Positions 51,484 through 60,363 are shown, counted from the stretch's first letter. The stretch is DNA of 64,000 nucleotides from Longimonas halophila (GCF_002554705.1 NZ_PDEP01000001.1:124001-188000); one strand, 5' to 3'. Numbers and translations are program-made. The notes: generated by a model not told the origin, from the letters alone.

Positions 51484-51817
51484 AGAATCCAAGTTGCGAG
51501 GTACGGCACCAATCCTCCACATTTTGTCATTCTGGAGGAGCGAAGCGCGGGCCGCAGGTCATGCCTGTTGTACACAGGGGCCAACCCGTCATCCCCTGCG
51601 GGAATCTCCTCCACTGAGAGCAAAACAGATGCGATAAGGAGATTTTTCGACTCTGCAGATGCTTGGTGCATCTGCGCCGCTCAAAATGACATCCCTGTGG
51701 GGGGTGACTTGTAACCCGGGACTGGGAGCGGGGCGGACGTCCCGGGCGGTATCTACTCAAGAAAGCAGCATCTGAGAGGGGTACGTTGCTCCTCAAACAT
51801 TAACCTGTGACACAGCC
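51484..51817. repeat. Intergenic region with dispersed repeat family B
   Basis: 334 bp, no gene. GTCATTCTGGAGGAGCG at 51526, continuing to TGCGGGAATCTCC at 51609, repeats 46992-47075. The region also reads GTCATTCTG at its left and CAAAATGAC further right (51685), so its ends are inverted copies. It may be a structured repeat acting between mltA and ruvB, which converge here. Confidence 0.6.
51526..51608 (+). repeat. Dispersed repeat, family B, copy 2
   Basis: GTCATTCTGGAGGAGCGAAG ... GGTCATGCCTGTTGTAC ... TGCGGGAATCTCC, matching 46992-47075 over its whole length with small changes. Confidence 0.65.
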
Positions 51818-52855
51818 CTACTCGCCCTCAAACAGATCGCCCGATTCGGACGGGCGGTTGCGGTCGAAGTGCTTGTAGGCGCGTTTCAGGGCCACCCGCC
51901 CTCGGGGCGTGCGCTCCATGAACGCCTCCTGAATCAGATACGGCTCGTACACCTCCTCAATCGTGCCCGACTCCTCGCCCACCGACACCGCCAGGTTCTT
52001 GAGTCCGGTGGGGCCTCCGTCGAAATTGTCGATCAGGGTGAGCAGGATGCGCGTGTCCATGTCGTCGAGTCCGGCTTCATCCACGTCGAGCGCGTTCAGG
52101 GCGTGGTCGGCAATCGTTTTGGTGATTTCGCCGTCGCCCTCGACCTCCGCAAAATCGCGGGTGCGGCGCAGCAGACGGTTGGATACGCGGGGCGTGCCTC
52201 GGCTGCGGCGGGCAATCTCGAACGCGCCATCGTCGGTGATGGGCACATCCAGAATGCGTGCCGAACGCTTCGTGATGGCTTGCAGCAGGTCGGCGGTGTA
52301 GTAGTCATACCGGAAGTCGATCCCGAACCGTGCCCGCAATGGCGAAGTCAGCAGTCCCTTGCGCGTGGTTGCGCCCACCATTGTAAACGGCGGCAGCGAG
52401 ATCTGCACCGTACGCGCATTCGGTCCCGAGTCGATCACAATGTCGATGCGATAATCTTCCATTGCCGAGTACAGATATTCCTCGACGACCGAGCTTAAGC
52501 GGTGGATCTCGTCGATAAAGAGCACATCGCCCTCCTCCAGATTGGTGAGCACGCCCGCCACATCCGCCGGCTTTTCGAGCACCGGTCCGCTCGTGGTGCG
52601 GATGCGCGCGCCCATTTCATTGGCCACGATATGCGCAAGCGTGGTTTTGCCAAGGCCTGGCGGTCCCGATAGAAGCACATGGTCGAGCGTCTCGCCCCGT
52701 TGCAGCGCCGCCGTCATGAACACGCGCAGGTTCTTCTTGATTTTCTCCTGCCCGATAAAGTCCTCCATTCGCTGCGGGCGCAGCATCGACTCGATGTCAG
52801 ATTCAGATGGATCGTTTGTGTCAGGACGCAGAGCGGGAGAGCGCGATTCGGACAT
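51818..52855 (-). CDS. ruvB: Holliday junction branch-migration helicase RuvB
   Basis: 345 residues. [20 protein letters not shown] is the Walker [12 protein letters not shown] the Walker B, and [20 protein letters not shown] holds the sensor and Arg finger. [20 protein letters not shown] starts the winged-helix end, with the conserved [16 protein letters not shown] and RTPRGR. Working with RuvA it drives branch migration and RuvC-dependent resolution of Holliday junctions. Neither ruvA nor ruvC is in the window. Single gene on the minus strand, convergent with mltA. Confidence 0.96.
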   Translation of the reverse strand: MSESRSPALRPDTNDPSESDIESMLRPQRMEDFIGQEKIKKNLRVFMTAALQRGETLDHVLLSGPPGLGKTTLAHIVANEMGARIRTTSGPVLEKPADVAGVLTNLEEGDVLFIDEIHRLSSVVEEYLYSAMEDYRIDIVIDSGPNARTVQISLPPFTMVGATTRKGLLTSPLRARFGIDFRYDYYTADLLQAITKRSARILDVPITDDGAFEIARRSRGTPRVSNRLLRRTRDFAEVEGDGEITKTIADHALNALDVDEAGLDDMDTRILLTLIDNFDGGPTGLKNLAVSVGEESGTIEEVYEPYLIQEAFMERTPRGRVALKRAYKHFDRNRPSESGDLFEGE

Positions 52856-53327
52856 GAAAACACGGACAATGGATCAGCAGCACAGTGAGCGGCACAAGGG
52901 CATACGTAGCGGAGCACCCCTTGTGACGTGTGATTCAAGCCATTCGTCCGTCGCATAGTTTCTGGTGACTACGTCTCCGCATCTGATAGCCGAATCTGGA
53001 TACAGATGGCGAGCATGGTACTGTGTGTCATCGAGGCGCCTCTACTTATTGCCCGATCCTCATGAAAATGCATCCTATAGGCTAAATCGTTGCATCGTAA
53101 TAACAAGCTCCATCGGCTCAGATTGTAACGATGCGTGGAGCAAACATCATATTCCCAAAAGAACGTGCACTTCTTACCTTCTCTTCGGTTTGGTTTTGCG
53201 GAGTTAACCTCCCACCATCAAAGCACGGCGCTTTTAGGTGTGGCAATGTCGGGGCTTGCCATACGCATACGTTTCTTGCAAGTACAAGCTGTGCTAACGT
53301 AACTGTAGTATAAATACGGACGTATCG
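52856..53327. other. Intergenic region, no gene
   Basis: 472 bp between divergent ruvB (minus) and the first ParA gene (plus). It becomes A/T-richer from about 52960. No ORF with coding character or repeat is found. TATAAA at 53310-53315 lies 13 bp before the ParA start and may be part of a promoter, but no -35 box at good distance is seen. Confidence 0.4.
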
Positions 53328-54170
53328 ATGCACATTTTATCAGTTATGAATCACAAGGGCGGCGTAGGCAAAACGACCACGACCCTGAACGTGGCTGCCG
53401 CCCTGCACGAAAGCGGCCAACGCGTGCTTTTGCTCGACCTGGACAGCCAGTGCTCGGCTTCTTTTGCAATGGGGCTCTCACGCCAGGAACTCACCAGTAG
53501 CCCGTCAACCGCCGATGTCCTGTTCGGCAAGCGCGATATAATCGACACATGTTATCATAACGTATGGCCTGGGGTCGACCTGGTACCCGCCTCCATCGAC
53601 CTTGCGCATGCTGGGCTGCGCCTTACGCCCGAAGACGGGGGACTGAAGCGGCTCACGCATGCGCTCTCAAGCCGCGCGGTCACCGAAACGTACGACACGG
53701 TTTTGATTGACTGTCCGCCTTCTATATCCGTGGTTACGCTTAACGCGTTGATGGCATCAACCGATCTGCTCGTTCCCACCGTGCCGTCGTATCTGTCGAT
53801 GCAGGGGCTCAAAAGCATTGGCGAAGTCGTGTCGCGTACTCGTTCCGACTACGACAATACACTGGCTCTTTCCGGTATTGCGCTCACACGCATCAACCGC
53901 CATCGCTCCGAAATGGAGGACGCCACCCGCGAAATCCGGAATCACTACCACCGCAATGTATTCGAAACAGCGATTCCTGAAGACGAAGTCGTTGAGGAAG
54001 CCCAGAAGCGTCATCAGTCGCTCTTTACGCACGCGCCACGTTCAAAAGCAGCGAAACAGTACCGCGCCCTGACCGGAGAAATTACCCAACGATGGGCAAA
54101 TTACGATGCGGTACTGGGTGGAATTCAACAGCCAACTTCGGCGAACACCGTATCGTCCTCAATCTCATAG
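53328..54170 (+). CDS. ParA family ATPase, first of two
   Basis: 280 residues. SVMNHKGGVGKTTTTLNVAA at residues 4-23 is the deviant Walker A (KGGVGKT) with both Lys residues. LLDLDSQCSASFAMGLSRQE is the Walker A' region and TVLIDCPPSISVVTLNALMA the Walker B. Such ATPases dimerise on DNA or membranes and position cargo such as plasmids or protein complexes. No parB or DNA-binding partner follows. Its last 15 residues (IQQPTSANTVSSSIS) are atypical and overlap, in antisense, the possible remnant at 54125-54388. It shares the motif layout of the next ParA, so they are paralogues. Confidence 0.88.
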   Translation: MHILSVMNHKGGVGKTTTTLNVAAALHESGQRVLLLDLDSQCSASFAMGLSRQELTSSPSTADVLFGKRDIIDTCYHNVWPGVDLVPASIDLAHAGLRLTPEDGGLKRLTHALSSRAVTETYDTVLIDCPPSISVVTLNALMASTDLLVPTVPSYLSMQGLKSIGEVVSRTRSDYDNTLALSGIALTRINRHRSEMEDATREIRNHYHRNVFETAIPEDEVVEEAQKRHQSLFTHAPRSKAAKQYRALTGEITQRWANYDAVLGGIQQPTSANTVSSSIS

Positions 54171-54388
54171 CCTGGTGGTAGGCCACAGAATTTTTGGATC
54201 TCTGTACTGGATCTGCCTCGTACTTCCGCCGCGTCGAATCCGTGTGCATCCGTCACAAGGTAGGACAAAAGAGTAGCAAGCGCTCCATTTGTCCTGCTTT
54301 TGTGGTAGTATCCAGACGCATACGGCACGCCCTGCATTGCTTTCATGGGCTCGATACAGCGCTCAACAGCGTTCTTGCCGCCGTGCCT
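54125..54388 (-). pseudogene. Possible remnant of a DNA methyltransferase-like gene
   Basis: The open minus frame from 54388 (after a TAG at 54389-54391) reads HGGKNAVERC, SGYYHKSRTNGALATLL, then RSSTEIQKFCGLPPGYEIED and ends AEVGC. The pattern R-x-S/T-x-E-x-x-x-x-x-G-L-P-x-G-Y followed by a G-x-A-V-like end recalls the C-terminus of cytosine-5 DNA methyltransferases. This is a weak eye-made match; no start and no catalytic part are present. It overlaps the 3' end of the ParA gene by 46 bp. Confidence 0.3.
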
Positions 54389-54647
54389 CTATAAACATGG
54401 CTACCCAACTGTAACAGTTTGGTGTGCTATTTGCGCTGTACACAGGCGCAACAGTTTTCTATGCTGGTTTGTCGTACCGTTGTAGATATGTTTCTGCCAT
54501 AGAGGCTTTTGTTTATCGCAGAGGTGCCTCCCAATGTTGGGTCAAAGCTGCGCGCAGCCTCTTGCTCAGGCGCACATTCCACGCGTCTTATCGGAAGCGT
54601 TTGATCGTCTCCCTAACCCGTTTCTTTTCACGGCCCTTTTCGGCACT
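54171..54647. other. Intergenic region between the two ParA genes
   Basis: 477 bp. The left part overlaps the possible methyltransferase remnant. The rest (54392-54647) has no supported gene. In-frame Met codons upstream of 54648 exist but without ParA-like character, so they are not taken as starts. Confidence 0.4.
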
Positions 54648-55481
54648 ATGCTGCAAACTATACCTGTTGTTAACAACAAAGGCGGCGTTGCAAAAACGAC
54701 GACCAGTATCAACCTTTCGGTGGGACTTGCCCGCCAGGGCAAGCGCGTGCTACTCATTGACCTGGATAGCCAGGGCTCGGCTTCGCTTGCATTAGGCATA
54801 CCTCGTGCCAAACTCAACCCCTCAACCGCCGATGTGCTTTTTGGGGATGCCTCGCTCAACCGTTCCATTCGCGACCTCTCCATTCCGAACCTTGACCTGC
54901 TTACCGGCTCGCTCCGCCTCTCTAACGCCGACACCCGGCTGGGCAGTACCGAGCATCGCGAGCAGCATCTGAAGCGCATCGTTGACGAGGTCAATGACCG
55001 CTACGATGTTGTCATCGTTGATTGTGCTCCATCTACCTCGCTACTTACCATCAATGCACTGGTAGCCGCCGACGGGTTTATTATCCCAGTATCGCCTTCC
55101 TATCTCTCGCTCGAAGGTGTAATTAGCCTGGGCGAAGTGGTCCATAACGTGCGCCAGAACATGGGCGAAGCGGCTCCGGTGCTGGGGGTGCTCATGACAC
55201 GTGTCCCCAAACACGATGAGGACGCTGAAGCCGTTATTGAGCAAGTCCGCAAACATTACGGCGGCAAGGTCTTCGACACCGTTATCCACAAAGACCCGGC
55301 ACTGGAGTCGGCTCCTGGGCACGGCGAGTCGATCTACGCATATGCCCCCGACTCGCAGGGCGCAGCCGAGTATGAAGCGCTCACGCGCGAGGTGAGCGAC
55401 CGCCTGGAGCGATATGGCGAAGTGTATCGCACGATTCAAAAGAATGAGAAGCGCCGCAGCGCTCATGCCTCCAACTCATAA
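54648..55481 (+). CDS. ParA family ATPase, second of two
   Basis: 277 residues from the ATG at 54648 (MLQTIPVVNNKGGVAKTTTS). The P-loop is KGGVAKTT, with Ala for the usual Gly, as in a known ParA branch. LIDLDSQGSASLALGIPRAK and DVVIVDCAPSTSLLTINALV carry the A' and Walker B motifs. It shares order and spacing with the first ParA and half of its sequence by eye, e.g. SQ-x-SAS-x-A-x-G and PSTADVLFG. Separated by 477 bp from the first and 33 bp from the acidic protein gene. It has no ParB nearby. Confidence 0.88.
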   Translation: MLQTIPVVNNKGGVAKTTTSINLSVGLARQGKRVLLIDLDSQGSASLALGIPRAKLNPSTADVLFGDASLNRSIRDLSIPNLDLLTGSLRLSNADTRLGSTEHREQHLKRIVDEVNDRYDVVIVDCAPSTSLLTINALVAADGFIIPVSPSYLSLEGVISLGEVVHNVRQNMGEAAPVLGVLMTRVPKHDEDAEAVIEQVRKHYGGKVFDTVIHKDPALESAPGHGESIYAYAPDSQGAAEYEALTREVSDRLERYGEVYRTIQKNEKRRSAHASNS

Positions 55482-55514
55482 CCCGGATCCCTGAACCCGG
55501 TAGCCTACACGCTT

Positions 55515-56078
55515 ATGCTTTTATCCTTGTCTTCCATCTTCCAGGACTTTTTCGACTCTCCTGAAGACGATCCGCTCTTACAAGACGATAGTACGTCCGA
55601 CGACTCTTCAGATCGTGCGTCTTCAGGTAGCACGGGTGACCGCTCTTCGGAAACGTCTGACCGCGATGCGCCCAACGGTGCCTCTGCAGGCGATAAGCCA
55701 GTTGTGGGCGGTGATGGCGTGTCTTCTGATACCACTCCACCTCCGGCGTCCGCCGACACTTCGGGCCTGGAGGTTGCTCTTCCTGAGGAGCTTTCGGCCG
55801 ATGTGCTCCGGCATAGCATTGCGAACGACCACACGGATGCATCTACCGCCTCCACAGACTCCAGCGGTGCCGATGAAGCACCACGGCGAACAAAGAAATT
55901 TGTCGTACCCTATAACGCGAGCACTGACGATCTGGAGGAGGTGAACGAAGCTATTTCAAGTGGATGGTCGTTCCGGCGTATTTCCGTAACAAAGGCACGA
56001 GCATCCGTCAAGCCCGAAGGCAAGAAGGTGATCATTACGCTGGAGCTCAACAAACCACGCTCGCTGTTCGACTTTTAG
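55515..56078 (+). CDS. Acidic low-complexity protein with small basic C-terminal domain, ParA-linked
   Basis: 187 residues. Residues 1-16 form a short hydrophobic/amphipathic head (MLLSLSSIFQDFFDS). Residues ~17-125 are very rich in Asp, Ser, Thr and Gly and appear disordered. The last ~60 (TKKFVVPYNASTDDLEEVNE ... KKVIITLELNKPRSLFDF) look like a small alpha/beta fold with a G-W pair (ISSGWSFRRISV), reminiscent of DUF4177/DUF1737-like folds. No known motif for ParB or membrane anchoring. Placed 33 bp after a ParA gene on the same strand, it may be the ParA's partner (inference). Confidence 0.6.
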   Translation: MLLSLSSIFQDFFDSPEDDPLLQDDSTSDDSSDRASSGSTGDRSSETSDRDAPNGASAGDKPVVGGDGVSSDTTPPPASADTSGLEVALPEELSADVLRHSIANDHTDASTASTDSSGADEAPRRTKKFVVPYNASTDDLEEVNEAISSGWSFRRISVTKARASVKPEGKKVIITLELNKPRSLFDF

Positions 56079-56389
56079 GCATGGTCTGAGAACGCGTTGT
56101 GTTTTACCACAAGTACACGCAAAACCTGAGTGGGCCTTCGCAGAATCGGTATTCCCAGCCCCCCAGCATGCCATTCCGAGTGCATGCGAGGAATTGGGTA
56201 GTGGATATACGTTAGATGATAACTCACCTGATAAAAATCCTTCCTGGGGCGAACCTGGAGCGAACGGTTCCCCGTTCGCTCCCGCCAGAGACGTTCGCGC
56301 CGGGCGGTGCTCCCAGTCTTCGGCTACCGGGGGACTCATTCGTCACTTAACAATTGGAGCGCTACTGATTTCTGCTCTGTGGTGAGCCG
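56079..56389. repeat. Intergenic region with a strong hairpin, no gene
   Basis: 311 bp between the convergent acidic-protein and pyrophosphatase genes. GGAGCGAACGG at 56257-56267 and CCGTTCGCTCC at 56272-56282 form an 11-bp stem with a TTCC loop. No U-tract follows. The rest shows no gene. It may serve as a shared terminator or be a dispersed repeat. Confidence 0.55.
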
Positions 56390-56935
56390 TTACGCTCCTG
56401 CTGGAGTTCCAAACATTTCCTTATACTGCTCCATGCTCTTCACTACCGCTTCGCGGGCGACCTCTGCGTCTGAGAAATCCTTAACAAGCACTTCCTTATC
56501 CTCCAGCTTTTTGTAGTCTTGGAAGAACTGATGCAGCTCGCGCAGGCGATGTTCGGGCAGATCTGAGATGTCGTAGTAGTCGTTGAACGCCGGATCGTCA
56601 ACGTGAATGCAGATGACTTTTGCATCCTCCTGTCCTTCGTCCACCATGCTCATCAGGCCGATGGGACGGGCACGCAGCAGGCAGAGCGGTTCGACCGGCT
56701 CTTGCGCCAGCACAAGCACATCGAGCGGGTCTTCGTCATCGGCATAGGACTGCGGGATAAACCCGTAGTTGGCCGGATATACGACCGACGAGTACAGCAT
56801 GCGGTCGACACGCAGCATTCCGCTGTCTTTGTCGAGCTCATACTTTACTTTCCCCCCTTGCGGAATCTCGATAATAACTTCGATGATGTCGGGGGCGTCA
56901 GGGCCAATGGAGATGTCGTGCCACGGGTGATCCAT
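56390..56935 (-). CDS. ppa: Inorganic pyrophosphatase (family I)
   Basis: 181 residues. [20 protein letters not shown] holds the substrate-side Lys/Glu, [20 protein letters not shown] the signature D-x-D-P-x-D with the metal ligands, and [20 protein letters not shown] the last Asp/Lys pair. It splits pyrophosphate to phosphate and pulls biosynthetic reactions, including nucleotide-sugar synthesis, forward. Mg2+-dependent soluble hexamer in most bacteria. Single gene on the minus strand, with 185 bp upstream without a gene. Confidence 0.95.
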   Translation of the reverse strand: MDHPWHDISIGPDAPDIIEVIIEIPQGGKVKYELDKDSGMLRVDRMLYSSVVYPANYGFIPQSYADDEDPLDVLVLAQEPVEPLCLLRARPIGLMSMVDEGQEDAKVICIHVDDPAFNDYYDISDLPEHRLRELHQFFQDYKKLEDKEVLVKDFSDAEVAREAVVKSMEQYKEMFGTPAGA

Positions 56936-57120
56936 AAGAAGGCGTTACGACGTTGTGGGTATTCGCGATATTGTAGGCTTCAAACATTACGCAACGACGA
57001 CGCTGAAAACCAGCGCCGCCGTTCGCTTTTTGATGGAATGCCTATGATTTTACACAAAATGGGTGGAGGGTGTGTGGGGTGTCCTCGCACCACACGGTGT
57101 GCAACATCAGGCACTACACG

Positions 57121-57744
57121 CTACGTGGTTGGACGCGCCGCCTCGGTGCCAGGCAGGTCAGCCCGAAGGCGTTCGGTGGGGTCGGTAGTCTGTTCGGTGC
57201 TCCACCAGTATGCAAGCAGCGCACTCATACCCTGCACATCAAGCACATCGGTGCTGATTTCGGTGCCCTCACTGCTGTCGTCAATAAGATGCCCCAGAGT
57301 ACGGGCCAGGCGGGCCGCATCTTCGGTGGTGCGGTGCTCCAGGCGTAGGTTGCCTGTGCGATGGGCTGTACTCAACGAGAAGAGTTCCTCCCGGGCGTCG
57401 ATAACTGCTTCCCCTTCCGATTCAGCAGCAGCCCCTTCGTCGGTCACCCGCACGTGTACCCGCACCGGACGCACGCCCCGATCGCTTAACGCGTCGGCCA
57501 GGGCTGTGCCAGATTCGTTGTTCACATACACAATGACGGACGACCGTGCTGTGTATGGACTCTCGGCCAGGCGATTTTGCACCTGCTTCGCCACATCTTC
57601 TACCGAGCCATCAATAGACTCTGTGAGCGTACGCCGCACGACAAAAACCTGGTCGTCTTCGTCATCGCGCTCAACAATGGTGAGTGCCAGTTCATCGGGA
57701 GTGCCTGGTTCAATAGCCAGCCCAAATGCAAATGCGTTTGCCAT
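57121..57744 (-). CDS. Protein of unknown function with RNase H-fold-like pattern
   Basis: 207 residues from the ATG at 57742-57744 (MANAFAFGLAIEPGTPDELA); Met1 of the longer frame at 57762 is an alternative. The pattern GLAIEPGTPDELALTIVERD, then SVIVYVNNESGTALADALSD and GVRPVRVHV, and a later SLSTAHRTGNLRLEHRTTED resembles the strand order of phage terminase/RNase H-like nuclease domains, but the catalytic Asp positions carry E and N (GLAIE; VYVNNE). No signal peptide or span. It follows egtD by 72 bp. The family is not recognised, and the fold is only a suggestion. Confidence 0.45.
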   Translation of the reverse strand: MANAFAFGLAIEPGTPDELALTIVERDDEDDQVFVVRRTLTESIDGSVEDVAKQVQNRLAESPYTARSSVIVYVNNESGTALADALSDRGVRPVRVHVRVTDEGAAAESEGEAVIDAREELFSLSTAHRTGNLRLEHRTTEDAARLARTLGHLIDDSSEGTEISTDVLDVQGMSALLAYWWSTEQTTDPTERLRADLPGTEAARPTT

Positions 57745-57816
57745 AATCGTATAAAGGTTCATTCGAAGAAGCGTACCGTTGGAAGCGATGGATCGCGGCT
57801 TCGTTTCCCATAACAG

Positions 57817-58830
57817 TTATGAATCCGCAACGTCCATCGTTGTAGGCTCAGCATAGTGCACACTGAACAATCGGTCGGGATCGGTCCATGTTGCACGAAT
57901 CTGCCAGTTGGCCCGGGCGAGCAGGGCCTCGAATCCTTCAAGGGTGTACTTGTGCGAGTATTCGGTGCAGATCGACTCTCCCGACTCGAATGCAAATGAC
58001 CGACCCGCTACCTGAACCGTCTGTTCGGTCTGGCTGACCAGATGCATCTCGATGCGATTGTGTTCGGGCACCCAGCGTGCTTCGTGAGCGAACTGGTCGA
58101 TTGCAAAATCGCCGTCAAGCTCGCGGTTTAAGCGTATAAGTAGGTTTTTGTTAAATGCAGCAGTTACGCCCTGGGGATCGTTGTACGCATGGCGCAGGCG
58201 GTTGGGATCTTTCTTGAGATCGGCCCCGATGAGCAGCCCGCCGCTGGCTCCGACTCGCGTGCGCACCTGCTGCAGAAACGCGATAGCCTGTTCAGGTAAG
58301 AAGTTGCCGATGGTGGAACCAGGGTAGAACGCAACTGCGCGGGTGTATGCCTCGGCAGGTACTGGCATGGGCACAGTAGCAGTGTAGTCGGCCCACACGG
58401 GAAAAACGGGAAGCGCAGGAAACGCCTCGGCAATGCGCTCAGAGGCAGCCAGCAGGTGCTCTCGCGCAATATCAATGGGCACGTACGCTGCCGGGTCATG
58501 CAGTGCCTTCAGCAGCCGGTGGGTCTTCTGGCTGGTGCCGCTGCCGTACTCAATGAGCGCCGCTTTCGATCCTGCATGAGCGGCCATGTCATTGGCATGT
58601 GTGTCTAAGATCTGTACCTCGGTACGCGTGGGATAGTAGGCCTCCAGCGTACAGATGTCGTCGAAGAGCGAGGAGCCTCGTTCGTCGTAGAGATACTTGG
58701 CCGGAAGCTGCTTGGGCGTCTGCGACAGCCCATGAAGCACGTCGTCTTTCATGGACTGCGTAGTGCGCGGGCCGTCGGTCAGCGGGTGAACCCCCGGCTT
58801 GAGCGCGGTTGAAGGAATTGAGGAAGCCAT
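57817..58830 (-). CDS. egtD: L-histidine N-alpha-methyltransferase
   Basis: 337 residues, the usual EgtD length. KYLYDERGSSLFDDICTLEA and YYPTRTEVQIL form the N-terminal signature; IEYGSGTSQKTHRLLKALHD is the SAM-binding loop; YVPIDIAREHLL and FYPGSTIGNFLPEQAIAFL are further conserved blocks, and FESGESICTEYSHKYTLEGF near the end holds the histidine-binding Glu and Ser. It trimethylates histidine to hercynine with SAM, the first step of ergothioneine synthesis. It follows egtB by 88 bp on the same strand. Confidence 0.95.
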   Translation of the reverse strand: MASSIPSTALKPGVHPLTDGPRTTQSMKDDVLHGLSQTPKQLPAKYLYDERGSSLFDDICTLEAYYPTRTEVQILDTHANDMAAHAGSKAALIEYGSGTSQKTHRLLKALHDPAAYVPIDIAREHLLAASERIAEAFPALPVFPVWADYTATVPMPVPAEAYTRAVAFYPGSTIGNFLPEQAIAFLQQVRTRVGASGGLLIGADLKKDPNRLRHAYNDPQGVTAAFNKNLLIRLNRELDGDFAIDQFAHEARWVPEHNRIEMHLVSQTEQTVQVAGRSFAFESGESICTEYSHKYTLEGFEALLARANWQIRATWTDPDRLFSVHYAEPTTMDVADS

Positions 58831-58863
58831 ACAACGGAAAGATAAGTCGGATAATACGAATTA

Positions 58864-58892
58864 GGGCGAAGCCGCGTGCTGCAGCTTCGCCC
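58864..58892 (-). promoter_or_regulatory. Stem-loop in the egtB-egtD spacer
   Basis: GGGCGAAGC at 58864-58872 and GCTTCGCCC at 58884-58892 form a 9-bp stem, 34 bp upstream of egtD and 26 bp after the egtB stop. It has no U-tract and may be a processing site or an attenuator that sets the ratio of the two products. Confidence 0.4.
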
Positions 58893-58918
58893 CGTTCTCA
58901 TAACGCATCAAGCGCGGG

Positions 58919-60250
58919 TTACTGTGGTGTACGGGCCAGGCGCAGGCCCATAAACTGCCAGGCTTCATCGGGATGGAAGAAGTTGCGGTAGGTGGGCCGG
59001 ATGTGCGTCTGCGATGTGGCACAGGAGCCGCCGCGCAGCACGAACTGTCCACACATAAACTTGCCGTTGTACTCGCCAATGGCACCGGGCAGCGGCTTGT
59101 AACCCGGATACGGCGAGTAGTGGCTCTGCGTCCACTCCCATACGTCGCCGTACATCTGATGCAGCGGTCCGTTGCCGTGGGTTGGCGTGTGGCCGGGTGC
59201 ATCTGCCGAGAGGGCCTGAGGGTGGTAGGCGTCGTCTTCTACGAAGTTGCCTTGCACGGGGAGCCCTTCGGCGGCAACTTCCCACTCGGCTTCGGTGGGC
59301 AGGCGCGCGTCGGCCCAGCGGGCAAAGGCGTTAGCCTCGAAGTAGCTGAGGTGGCACACCGGCTCATCGGGGTTGACCTCGCGCAGTCCCCCAAGAGTGT
59401 ACACGTACCACTGGTCGTCGTGGCGCTCCCAGTAGTACGGCTCGGTCCACTCGCGCTCCTGCACGGTCGACCAGCCCGCCGAGAGCCACAACTCAGGACG
59501 CTCGTAGCCGTCATCGTCCATGAACGCCATGTACTCGCGGTTGGTTACCAGTCGATTGCTAAGCTGAAACGACTGTACGTAGGTGCGGTGGCGGGGCGTT
59601 TCGTTGTCGTAGTGGAAGCCATCGCCATCGTATCCGATCTCGTAGAGGCCCTCGTCGAAGCCGACCCAGCGCAGCGGCATGGGCTTGTCGGGACGCGCTT
59701 CGGGCAAGTCGTCGCGGTACGACGGACGCAGCGGGTTGACCGACAGTACGTGCTTCATGTCGGTAACCATGAGCTCTTGGTGCTGCTGCTCATGGTGGAT
59801 GCCGAGCTCAATCAGCGGGGCGATGGTGTCCATCGTGGCCGCATCGGCCTGGTCGAGCAGCGTGTGGACCTGCTCATCCACAAAAGCACGATACTCGAAG
59901 ACCTCGCTCACCGTAGGACGCGAGATGTACCCGCGGCGATCGCGGCAGTGGCGCTCACCCGCCTGGATGTAATAAGAGTTGAAGAGATACGCATATTGCT
60001 CATTCAGCGGCTCGAAGCCGTCCAGGTGGGGCTCCAGCACAAAGGTCTCGAAAAACCAGGTGGTGTGAGCCAGGTGCCACTTGGTGGGGCTGACATGTTC
60101 TTCGGTCTGCACCACAAAGTCCTCGGTGTGCAGCGGCTCACAGAACTGCTCTGTCTGTGCGCGCACCGTGGCAAACCGGCTGGGCAATGTGGCGCGGTCG
60201 GTACATCGTAAGCGGGCCGAAGAATCGGTCGGGGAGACGGCAGTAGACAT
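58919..60250 (-). CDS. egtB: Ergothioneine biosynthesis sulfoxide synthase
   Basis: 443 residues. The N-terminal DinB-like half has SPTKWHLAHTTWFFETFVL (His ligand) and LIELGIHHEQQHQELMVTDM (H-x-x-x-H ligands of the iron). The C-terminal half is FGE-sulfatase-like, with MGLRLAR at the very end and QMYGDVWEWTQSHYSPYPGY and FVLRGGSCATSQTHIRPTYR. It joins cysteine or gamma-glutamylcysteine to hercynine with oxygen. Neither egtA nor egtC nor egtE is in the window, which fits a direct-cysteine type but does not prove it. The upstream region holds TGTACA repeats. Confidence 0.95.
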   Translation of the reverse strand: MSTAVSPTDSSARLRCTDRATLPSRFATVRAQTEQFCEPLHTEDFVVQTEEHVSPTKWHLAHTTWFFETFVLEPHLDGFEPLNEQYAYLFNSYYIQAGERHCRDRRGYISRPTVSEVFEYRAFVDEQVHTLLDQADAATMDTIAPLIELGIHHEQQHQELMVTDMKHVLSVNPLRPSYRDDLPEARPDKPMPLRWVGFDEGLYEIGYDGDGFHYDNETPRHRTYVQSFQLSNRLVTNREYMAFMDDDGYERPELWLSAGWSTVQEREWTEPYYWERHDDQWYVYTLGGLREVNPDEPVCHLSYFEANAFARWADARLPTEAEWEVAAEGLPVQGNFVEDDAYHPQALSADAPGHTPTHGNGPLHQMYGDVWEWTQSHYSPYPGYKPLPGAIGEYNGKFMCGQFVLRGGSCATSQTHIRPTYRNFFHPDEAWQFMGLRLARTPQ

Positions 60251-60297
60251 AGCGCGTTCGGGCGAAAGTGGAAAAGCGATTCATCGTTCAAGGCACA

Positions 60298-60363
60298 TGT
60301 ACACAAACGGTGTGCACGTGGATAAAAGAAAGCGTACACAGTGTCTGTACACGCCTTTGTACA
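60298..60363. promoter_or_regulatory. TGTACA repeats upstream of egtB
   Basis: TGTACA occurs at 60298-60303, 60346-60351 and 60358-60363; an imperfect inverted repeat GCGTACAC...TGTACACGC spans 60333-60354. Their place 48-113 bp upstream of the egtB start makes them candidates for an operator. No known regulator binding this motif can be named. Confidence 0.35.

Noticed and set aside
58973..60211. 412-codon open frame on the plus strand under egtB
   Set aside because: Antisense to a firm EgtB; composition and absence of motifs show that it is not coding.
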